Origin: Streptomyces sp. NRRL F-525
GTDB lineage: Bacteria; Actinomycetota; Actinomycetes; Streptomycetales; Streptomycetaceae
Assembly (NCBI RefSeq): GCF_000716605.1
Contig: NZ_JNXE01000008.1
Span: forward strand, 239,487-303,486
Length of the DNA stretch: 64,000 bases
Direction of reading: 5' to 3'
Shown here: in pieces, positions 36,632 to 46,800 of the stretch
Layout: every line of letters begins with the position of its first letter
Numbering within the stretch: position 1 is the first letter of the stretch
The notes under the pieces: model-generated
Databases searched by the model: none
The model's input: only the letters and a program-made list of their open reading frames with translations
Told to the model about the DNA's origin: nothing
Program-made: the position numbers and the translations under genes

Positions 36632-37046
36632 GGGACGACGGCCCCGCTCAAGGGACAGGAGGGCCGTCGCCTTCCCTTGGTGTCGGGCCGTCGCCGGGTC
36701 TCTCTCCGCGCTCGCGCCGCCACTTCAAGTCGCCCTGTTTCAGGCGAAGTTAATGCGGATGCGGATCTTCATCCATCGCTCGTCATGTGCCGTTGGGGCG
36801 GACGTCAACCAGCCCCGCCATGATCGGATGTCTGTGGGCCCGAGCCGCGCGCGTCCTGTCTCAGGGCGAGTGATGCGGGCCCCCGGGCGCGTACGGACGG
36901 GACCTCCGGTGCGCGCTGAGGTGACCGCCGCCGGTACGTGTCAGTGCTGTCGACGCGGGCCCCGCCGGTACGGACGGCCCGGCGCTGGCGTCGGTCCGCG
37001 GGGTGGCCGCCTCCGGTGAGTGGAGTACGAGGAAGATGGAGACCGG
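36632..37046. other. Intergenic stretch before the WXG/giant-protein locus
   Basis: Apart from the terminator at its left end I see no gene. The segment around 36740-36800 is lower in GC than its surroundings and probably holds the promoter of the downstream operon, but no convincing -35/-10 pair stands out. Confidence 0.4.
36636..36669 (+). terminator. Stem-loop terminator after the cyclodeaminase gene
   Basis: CGACGGCCC (36636-36644) pairs with GGGCCGTCG (36661-36669), a perfect 9-bp stem with a 16-nt loop directly behind the stop codon. Confidence 0.6.
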
Positions 37047-37538
37047 ATGACCCAGGAGCCCGAGTCCGGCCCGGACGGCTACGAGGAACAGCTGGAGCGA
37101 CGCCTCGCCCGGGCCAGAGCCGAACTGGCGGCAGCCGAGCGGGACGCGGCACGCGCGGAGGCCGGCATGGCCGACTTCTCCTCGGCCACCGTCTCCAAGG
37201 ACGGCTCCGTCGAGGTCACCGTCGGACCCCGGGGCGAACTGAGCGACCTGCGGTTCCTGGGCGACAAGTTCCGTGAGATGTCGAGCGCGGAACTCGGCGC
37301 GGCGATCATCGAGGCGGTCGAAGCGGGCCGCGATCAGGCACGACGCGAGGCGGCCCATCACTTACGGCCGCTCGACACCCCCGGCCCGCAGGTGCCCGAA
37401 CTCGCCGGACTCGACATCGACTGGGCCCGGTTCACGGGCCCGTCCGCCCCCGCCCGGAGCCGCTCCGCCAGGCCCGCCGCCCGCACCCGCCTGCACGACG
37501 AGATCGCCGACGACGAGGAAGACGGAGGCATCCGATGA
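37047..37538 (+). CDS. YbaB/EbfC-like protein of a type VII secretion-type locus
   Basis: A 163-residue protein with a coiled N-terminal helix (YEEQLERRLARARAELAAAERDAARAEAG). A YbaB-type beta-hairpin and helix follow (TVSKDGSVEVTVGPRGELSDLRFLGD, SSAELGAAIIEAVEAGRDQARREA), and then an acidic, disordered tail. In actinomycetes such YbaB-like proteins often precede WXG100 genes in ESX-type loci. The ATG at 37047 has GGAG 6 nt upstream. The stop overlaps the next start (ATGA). Confidence 0.78.
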   Translation: MTQEPESGPDGYEEQLERRLARARAELAAAERDAARAEAGMADFSSATVSKDGSVEVTVGPRGELSDLRFLGDKFREMSSAELGAAIIEAVEAGRDQARREAAHHLRPLDTPGPQVPELAGLDIDWARFTGPSAPARSRSARPAARTRLHDEIADDEEDGGIR

Positions 37539-37870
37539 CCGGCCCGTCCTACACATCGAACCCGGCGGCCATCATCGGCGGCAGCCGTGTCATCGAGGAC
37601 CTCGGCAGGTACGCCGACGAGGTCGGCGCATCCGCCCACGCCGCCCTGGCCGACACCGACTGGACCGGCAACGACAGCTACGGGCAGCAGCTCAGGAAGG
37701 AGTTCGTGCAGACCCGCGACTCCGTCCTCGCCACCATCGACGCCATCGCCGCGGGCATCTCGGCCGTGGGCGACGGCACCCTCGACAACCTGCGCTCGAT
37801 CCGCGGCACCCAGGGCGGGATCCTCGACGCCATCCACGAACAACAAGGGCGCACCGGGAGCCGACCGTAA
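37535..37870 (+). CDS. WXG100-like secreted helical protein
   Basis: A 111-residue protein of two helices around a W-T-G turn (AALADTDWTGNDSYGQQL). This is the layout of WXG100/ESX-secretion-associated proteins exported as helical hairpins by type VII secretion. There is no signal peptide. The ATG overlaps the YbaB-like stop, and the giant gene starts one base after its own stop. The three genes therefore form one operon, and this protein may be the export partner of the giant. Confidence 0.75.
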   Translation: MTGPSYTSNPAAIIGGSRVIEDLGRYADEVGASAHAALADTDWTGNDSYGQQLRKEFVQTRDSVLATIDAIAAGISAVGDGTLDNLRSIRGTQGGILDAIHEQQGRTGSRP

Positions 37871-37871
37871 C

Positions 37872-40800
37872 GTGGCCATCGTCGTCCCTCCCAAGCTCAA
37901 CTGGCTGTTCTTCATCCTCATCGGGGAGAAGTTCCTGGAGGCCAACGAGGACCACGCCTACGACACCAGCCAGTCGTTCGACCAGCTCCGCCAGCATGTC
38001 GGCGCGCTCAAGTCACGGGCGAAACAAGCGGTACTGGCCGTGGGAGAGGGCCTCCCCAAGGGCACCGCCGACCAGTTCATCGGGGCGATCAACCAAGTCC
38101 TGCCCTATCTCGACCAGTTCGAGGCCGACCTGGACAAGGTGACCAAGAACCAGGTCAACATCGCCATGCAGATCCGCGAGGCGAAGTGGAACATCATCGC
38201 CGAGCTCATCCGCCTGTTCATCGAACTCGCGATCCTCGCGGTGATGTCCTTCTTCACCGGCGGCGCCAGCGCGAGTGAGGCGGCGGTGGCACGGGCCCGC
38301 AGCCGTGTGTTCATCTTGGAGGTGCTGCTCGAACTCTCGCGCCGCACGCACCTGTTGCCCAGCTTCCTGGAGGCCGCCGAGGAGGCCTTCATGACGCTCG
38401 CGGTCCGGCTGGCCATGATGACGGGCGCCCCCAAGGGGCAACGGCCGAAGTCGATCGACTGGGGCGACATCGGTCTCAGCGCCGCGTTCGGCGCCGTCGC
38501 GGGGTTCCTCGCGCCGATCTTCGCGAAGACGATGAAGAACGTCACGAACAACCTCAAGAACATCGGTGACCTGGGGAAGAAGTTCGACGACATCAACCTG
38601 GTCGGGCCGAAGGCACCGAAGCCGAACCCCACCGACCTGAACCTGAAGAACAGGCCGAAGCCCGGTCCGACGCCGGGACCCGGGACCCACGTCCCCAAGA
38701 CGACCCCCACTGTCACCCCGCATGTGACGCCGACACCCCACGGTGACGAGAGCTTCTCCGCCAAGGCGCTTGACCAGAGCGGTGAGTTCATCGCGGACGG
38801 CGCGTCGGAGACGCTGGCCGAGTCCCTCGTGATGGGCGCGTTCTTCGGGGACTTCACGCCGAGCTGGCAGACGTTCGTCGGGTCGGGCCTGAGCGAGCGG
38901 TTCGAGGCGGGGGCCGAGCACGCGGTCACCAACAGCGCCGACTGGCTCAAGAACTTCGGCAACCCGCCGACGATCTCCACATCGGTCCCCGACACCGGCA
39001 CCGGAGACGCCGACACCGTCGGTCCGAACACCGGCCCGGGCAGGAGCGGCGGCACCAAGTCCGTTGCGGGAAGCGGCCCGCACACGCCCGTGGTCGCGGG
39101 TCCGGACTCGGACACCCACTTCGGCACGGACGCCGACACATCGACGAAGGTGCCCCCGCTCAGCGACCTCGACCCGCCGCCCCATACGTCCGTCCCGGTC
39201 ATTCCGCCGGTGGCGGTGTCTTCAACGCCCGTCATTCCGCCAGTGGTCGGGGCGCCCGCGCCGCCCGTCGTGACGCACGGCAGCACCGACACAGGCCATG
39301 ACACCGAACCCCTAGCGCGGAACGGCGACTTGGACTCTCCGGAGGCGGAGCCGGCCCTGAGTCCCGTGACCCCCGCCGTCGGGACCACCGTCCCACCCGC
39401 AGTCACCCACAACGACGTTCCTGCACAGGGGAGTTCGAGCAACGACACGGGCGGCGGCAGTCCAGCCCCGCACCCTGTCCAAGCCCCGACTCCGACCCGC
39501 ACCCCGACCACGGACACCGGCACGGGAACGGGCACCGGCACCGGCAAGGGAAAGGCCGTGGCTCCACCGACACCGGACGCCACAGACCCAGCCCCAGACC
39601 CAGTCCCCGCCCCCGTCACCCACCCCGCTCCGCTCGCAGGCGCGGCCCACGACGCCCATGCCGACGCCGTTCGGTCGCTGCAGCATGCGGTCGACACCGC
39701 CGAACGGCTCCGCGTGCGGGTCGAAACCGGCGAGGGGGCAAGCCGCGACATCACCGCGCTGCACGACGCGGACAACACGGTGCGGCAGGCCCAGGCGGAC
39801 CTCTCGCGGACCGAGACGCGGCTGCGTGAGCTGGGCGAGGTGCCGCGTTCCCACGCCGACGCCGCCCTGGACCTCGGCTCCGACTCGTCGGCGCAGCCCT
39901 CCGCCATTGTCCCCGTGGTGGACCGCTCCGACGCCCAACGGCACTGGATCGCCTCGCAGTTGACCGAGGACGACCTGCCCCAGGACTTCTCCGCCGCCGG
40001 CCTCCCGGCCGGCGACGCAGACGTGGACGTAGCCGCCCTGTCCTCCACCGGAACGGTCCTCACCGTCGAGCAGCAGACCCAGGCGGTCATGGGGAGCGGC
40101 AGACTGTCGCTGCTGGAGACCGGACTCACGCCCTTGCAGCAGGCCAAGGCGCTGATGCTGCAGCCCGGTCCGTGGTCCGGGCACCTCGACACCGCCGCCG
40201 CCACGGCCAGCAGGCGTCTGTGGAACGACGCGTTCTCGGACTTCGCGCTGGCCACGCCCGGAGTGGCTCCGGACACCGCACGGCAGTCGTGGGACACCGC
40301 CACCGTGCTCGTGCTGCCCCTGGAACTGCACCCCGTGCTCGCGGACTCGCGGCACGCGATCGAGTCGTACCGAAGCGCCGTACGTCAGGTCGCCGACGTG
40401 CTGGCCGCGGGCGGGACGCGTGCGGAGGCGATCGCGCGCGCCGACGGTCTCCGCAGGGGCCTCGGGCTGCCGCAGCGGCTGCGGGGCGGTGCCCCCAAGC
40501 CCGAGGAGACCTCCGACGTTCCGCAGCCCGTGGTCACCGTGAGCGGCGGGACACCCCTCGTCGCGACGACATCCACCACGAGTGATTCGACGACCACGAT
40601 CACGGAGGTGCCGTTCGACGGGCTGCTCAACTCCGCGGGCGACAGGCCGACTTCAGAACCTCCTCGCGGTCCGGACGACTCCCCGGAGAAGCCCCGTCGA
40701 CAGCGCCCGCCCCGCAAGAGCGCCCCGCCGAACCGCCGTACCCCCCTGCTCGAAGCCATCGACGAGGACACCGAGGCCAAGTTCACCGCCCCGCCGGTCA

Positions 40801-43800
40801 AGAAGCCCGCCGCGCCGGGGCCGACCTGGGTGGTGCACGACCTGGACTCCCGTCGGCCGCCGCGCGTCGACCTCGACCTGCCGCCCGCGCCGTACAGCGG
40901 CGGCGGACCCGCGTCGTTCACCGACGGTGCCAGACTGCCCGTCTACATGGGCGGCATCGGCGAGTTGCTACGCGGCCTGCCGCGCAACCTGCTGCGCCGG
41001 TCCTACGCCCTCGGCCAGGGGGACCGCGTCCTGCGCGGCGCCGACCGCGTCGTCGAGCAGCTCGACCTCAACCTCCGCCAGCCGCCCGGCGTCCGCCCCC
41101 GTCCCGCGCGCCCCGGCGGCAACCGCGCCGGTGACGGGCTCCTCGACGACGTACGGCACTCCCTCGTGCACAACCCGAGCGGCTTCTTCGGCGACGGGCA
41201 GCAGTTCAACTACCGCACGGTGGACGGCAAGTCGCGGGTTCTGACGGTCACGGCCCGCCCGTACGGGCAGTGGGAGAGGTTCACCTTCGGCTACGCCAAC
41301 CCCGTGAAGATCGACACGATGCAGCGCAACACCGCCCTCACCGGCCGGGTCGCGGTGAACAGCACGGCGGGGTCCCTCGCGCCCACCGCGCCGCTCGGAC
41401 CGGTGAAGACGCTGTTCGCGCCCTGGGGACGGGTCTTCGCGCAGTTCTCCTGGACCAAGCGGGTCGAGTACAACATGCAGAACCTCGTCGTGAACCAGAA
41501 CGAGACCCGCACGACCGACGGCTCGCACGCCCATCTCGACGACGTCTGGTACGAGTTCAGGGTCACCGATCCGGCCGGACGCCCCGTGGACCGGACCGGC
41601 AAGGCGATCAGGCCCACGTCCGGCACGCGTGGTCAGGTCGCCTTCGGGTTCGCCGTCAGGGACGGGCTGTTCGTGCGCATCGCCGACAGCCTCACCCGGC
41701 CCAAGCCCCCCGCCGACCGGCTCCCGCCGCGGATGCGGCTCGACCGCGGCTCCAACTACCGCATGATGAACACGGAGAGCTTCGGCCCCGTCGCACACAT
41801 CCGGGACTGGGCGCTCCAACAGGTCGGCACGGACACGGACAGCATGGCCGGCAAGCAGATCAACTCGTTCTTCTCCACCGACGGGTTCCACCGCATGAGC
41901 CGGGTCATGGCGGCCGGGACGGTCACGTCGCCGCCGTTGTTCAAGGACGACGCGGGGCGCGAACCGCTCGGTGTCTTCTCGGTCCGGGTGCAGCCCGGCG
42001 AGGCCGTCCTCATCAGCGAGACCACCGCCGCCGAACTCCGGGACATCTCCCAGACGACGGTCCGCAACGAGCGGACCACCGGCAGATCCTCGGGCGTCGA
42101 CATCGGCGGTGCCCTCGGACCGGCCTTCCAACTCCTCGGCATCGACCAGGGCAAGTTCGACCTGCGGCTGCTCGCCGGTCTCAACTTCCGCTACGGCGCT
42201 TCCCGCAACCGCGCCTCCGTCACGGGCGGAACCGGCGCCGTGAAGTCGGCCGGGCAGGCCAAGGGCGATCCCACGGGCCTCTACCTGGTCCAGAAGACCG
42301 TCACCGTCACCGCACCCCCCGACACCAAGGCACCGCTGCCCGACCGCAGGCGCGACGACGCGAGTTCGACACCCGGCAAGCTGCGCAAGAACCCCCCGCG
42401 GATCTGGAGCGAGGCACCGCGCACCCGTACGTTCCAGACCTGGGCCGTGGAACGACTCACCCGCACCGAGGCACGCCGCCTCGCGGGGGAGGCGAGCCCC
42501 GCGCCCGGCACCCCGCCCAGGGTGCCGCCGTACCTCACCCAGGACGCGCCGCCCACCCTCGGCATGAGCAGGGTCGAGGAGTTCACGTTCGCCGACGGCT
42601 CCTACGTACGGGACATCGACGGCGAGGACCGCACGTTCCTCGACCACTTCGGCGACCAGGTCCTCGACGAGGTCGCGCGCGCCTACCCCGACCTTGTCGC
42701 GCCCCTGTCCGAACTCGATCCCGCGAATCCCCGCTGGCGCAACGCCGACCACTTCCAGATGGCGGTCTCCAACACCCTGGAGGTGCTCAACACCCTCGCC
42801 TTCCACAGCATGGCGGGGAACCTGGAGACGATGATGACCACGGGGCTGCGGATCTCCCTGGTCGACTCCCGCCGCGCCACCCGCGCGCACCGGTACGTGT
42901 GGGTGGACGCCGCCCTCACCGACCGCCGTTTCGAGGGCACGCAGAAGGATCTGCGGCTGCGGTTCAGCGCACCCGGCAGCGAGAACCTCGGCGGGCGGCA
43001 GAACAGCGCGCGCGGCGCGCACATCGGCGCGGAGGGGCTGCTGTCGCTGCGGGACGCGGCGACCGACAGCGCGGGCGGCCCGCTGCACGCGGGCACCGGT
43101 TCGCTCGGCGTGCGCTGGGGCGGCCGTAGCGACTCGGAGAGCGGCTACGGGGCCGCCGTCACGCACGAGGCCATGTCGATCGGCACCAAGGGCACCCATC
43201 TGTACAGCTACGAGGTCACCCTGACCGCGCGGCGCGGCGGCTTCCGCCGGTTCCGCGGCCTGCTGCGGGGTGTCCTCTTCCTCAACCTGCTGGGAACGCG
43301 GCCGTTCGTCTTCACCGAGCGGGAGAAGAACCTCATCGGCCCGGTCGGTGCGCCGGCGCCCGGCCCGGCCGCCAAGGGACCCTCCGTCGGACGGGTGCTG
43401 CTCGGCGTGCCCGTCGAGCACACGCCCGCCCGGGACACCTCACGCCCGCACCACCCCCTGCACGGTGTACCCCTCGCGACCACCGGGCAGGCCGCCCGGG
43501 ACCTGGCGCTCGCCACCCGAGGCCTGTTCGAGCGGGCCGGCCGCCGGGGTCGCGAGGAGTACCGGCGCCACCCGTACCTGACCCTCGCGGTCGTCGCGGA
43601 CCCCGCCCTCGGCCGGGCCGCCGAGGACGTCCTCAAGGAGTCGTCGGGCAACTCCTGGATGCTGACGAACCAGGGAGCCCCCGTCCACGACGCGGCGCTG
43701 CGCGTGTTCCAGAGCCAGTTCCTGACCGCGAACTTCGACCAGTCGTCCGCCCCGACCGGCTGGCGCGCCTCCGGGCTGTGGGCGAAGGCCCCCTACCTGG

Positions 43801-46800
43801 ACCGCTCCTCGGTCCTCGCCCACCGCAGCCGCCTGCGCCCCGGGAGCCTCACCGCCGTGACGGGCGCCATCCCGATCGAGGCGGAGACGACCGTCGGCGG
43901 TGCCACCCAGGCCTCGGGACGCCACACCAGCACCAGCACGCTGTTCTTCGGCGGCCAGCTCGTCTACCTCCACTCGCACGACACCGGCACCGGGACCACT
44001 GGCAACTACGGTCTCGTCGCCAGCCCCTACCGCCTCGACAAGTCCCGCTTCCGGGCCGTCTCCCGGACCGCGCTCGCCGAGATCAACCGCAAGGACCAGG
44101 GCCGGCAGGTACTCGTCACCGCCGACGTCGACCACGAGATCGCCGCGACCTCCACCCTCGTCGGTGAACGCGCGACGGGCGTACGGCGCCTGCCCCGCTG
44201 GCTCGCCGGCGCGTCCGGGCGGCGGGTCCTCGTCAACGACGGCTGGGTCGGGCACGTTCCGGAGAAGAGCGCCTACCGGATGGGCCTGCTCCGGGACCGC
44301 TGGGGCGACGTACCGCTCTACACCCGGCGCCGGTGGTCGCCCCAACCCTGGCTCCTGGACAACCCGTTCGGCAGTTTCCCGCTCACCGCGCTCGACACCG
44401 CGGCCGTACTCAACGATTTCGACCGGCAGTTGAGGCCGCTCGGACTGACGTCCAGCGACCGGGACACGGTGCATCGGCTGATGTCCGAACGCGTCGTGCG
44501 CGCCCTCGGCAAGGAGATGACCGGCGGCAGTTCCTCCGTGCCCGCCCGCGTGGGCCGTTGGGGCTCGTCCACCGCCAACCTGTGGATCGGCAGCCGCAAG
44601 GTGCGGGCGCGCGCCGAGCTGATCCCGGTGAAGGTGCCCGTCGACAGGCCCGCACCGGACGGCAGCGGCTTCGGCGGCCTCGGCCACAGCGTGGAGTTCG
44701 AGGAGCACCGGCACGCCGTGGAGACCACGCAGGAGGGCCGCGGCCGCGCGTCCGGCGCCAGCGTCGGCACCACCGTCGCCCAGGGCGCGCACACCGGCAA
44801 CGACACCGTGCGGATGGCCGGACCGACGTACGCGGAGGTCGGCTCCACCCAGCAGACCGCCGCCCAGAACCAGTCCGAGGGCACCGTACGGATCGCCACC
44901 GCGACGACGACCCAGGGACACGCCGAGTACGTCACCCGCTACCGGATGCGGCTCACCCTGGAGGTCACCGACACCCGCGAACCCAAGACCGGCACCGGCG
45001 CCTCCGCCTGGGTGAAGCGGGCCGCGCACCGCACCTGGCGAGGGGTCTCCGGCCGGCGCCTGCTGCGCGTCAGCTCCGAGGGCGATGTCGGGGAACTCGT
45101 CGAGCACTACCCGCTCAGCCTCATGCGCCCCGACCCCGTCGACCCCGCCGCCGAACGGGACGACCCACTGGCCCCGGCCCCCCTCGACGCCCCCGGACCC
45201 TCCCGCCGCGTCGCACCGCCCGCCACGACCGGCCCCGGCGGCTGGCTCGACACGCTCCACCCCGACGACAGCATGAAGCCGTTCACCATGCCGCCGGACG
45301 GCTTCAAGGTCCGCAGGATCGTCGGCGTCGACCAGCTCCACACCGCCAACTCCCTTGTCCTCGCCTCCGCCTACGACACGTCCTTCCCGCTCACCGACAC
45401 GGCCGACGACGACCTGATCGCCCGCGCCGAGGACACCCCGCTCACCCGCGCAGGCACCGGGCCCGCCCAGAACCTGGAGGACGCCACCGGCAACGGCGCC
45501 CTCAGCGCCTTCTACGACCGCACCCTCGACCCCGGCGGCTACGAGGTGGCCGGCCTGACCGAACGCGGCTTCTTCGGCGGCGCGGACGCCGACCTCCGGC
45601 TGTACTCGCGCCCCCAGTTCCGGCAGGCCCGGCTGCTCGCCGTCACCGACGGCATGAAGCACGAGGCACCCAAGCGGCATGTGCAGGGCGGTGGCGCGAG
45701 TGCCGGGCGCGTCGGGCAGACCGAGTCGTCGCTCGGCGGCGGTCCCGCCACGTCGTCCTCCGCCACCGGCACCAACCAGATGGGCGCCTCCGGACCGGGT
45801 GACGTCTCGACCGAGTCCGACACCCTCGCCTCGGCCGGCGACCGCCTCGCATCGGTGAACGTCAAGCCGAACACCACCCGCACGTTCCTGTTCGCCATCC
45901 CCACGACCTGGCTGAGCGTCGCCGCGGTCCACCACCACGTCAAGGACTCCGCGCCGGTGCGGGCGATGCGCAGCCCGTTCGGCAACCCGCAGCGCGCCCC
46001 GCAGGCACGCGAGACCGAGACCACCGTCCTGGCCTGGGTCCGCGAGGACGTCGCCCGTGAACTGGGCCTCGTAGCCGACGACGGATTCCCGCCGGTGGCG
46101 GCCAAAGCGTGGGACGCGGTCACCAAGGCCGACAAGGAGTGGACGGCCGCCGACAAGAAGTACTGGGAGCTGCGCCGTGACGAGGGTCCGCGCCGCGAGA
46201 CCACGCTCACGGACGCCGAGAACCTGCTGACCACCCTCACCGCACGCGACCCCGAGACCCTGCCCCAGGTGATCGCCGCACGGGGCGAACTCGCCCGCCT
46301 GGAACAGGAGAACGACGGCGCGGAACCCGCCCACGACGGCTGGGCGGAACTCCACGACGCGGAACGCGACGCCGCACACGACCGCGTGACGGCCCTGCTG
46401 CGGGCGGCCGCCGACGAGGTCACCGCGGCCCGTGCGACCCGCGACACGGCACGCGACCAACTGGACGCCCTTACAGCGGAGTTGGGCGAGCGACGTGCCT
46501 TCGCGGAGGCGCTCGCCGACGAGTACGCGCGCGTCCGGGAAGCCGCCGACCGCCTGACCCGCTGGCACCAGCTCGCGGCCACACCTGCGGGACGCGCCCA
46601 GCTCGGCGCCACCCCGGAACCGGACGAGGTCGTCTTCCGGGCCCCGGCGGCACCGGGCACCGCGAAGGGACCGGTGACGGAGAAGAAGACCACCGAGACG
46701 ACTGACAAGAAGGACGGCGACAAGAAGGACGGTGGGGAGCGGGACGAGGCGGCGGGCGACGCCGAACTGCGCCCCGCGTTCAGCCGTCCGCCGTGGGAGA

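Noticed and set aside
36753..37019. 88-codon frame before the YbaB-like gene
   Set aside because: Arg/Pro/Gly-rich composition, no ribosome binding site, and no resemblance to a protein.
37587..37871. 95-residue extension of the giant protein upstream of 37872
   Set aside because: It lies in another frame across the WXG100-like gene and is Ser/Pro/Thr-rich without structure. The WXG-type domain begins right at GTG 37872.
39480..39560. GGCACC/GGCACG-type tandem repeat in the giant gene as a CRISPR-like or VNTR element
   Set aside because: It is a short Thr/Gly codon run in a disordered linker, with no spacer structure.
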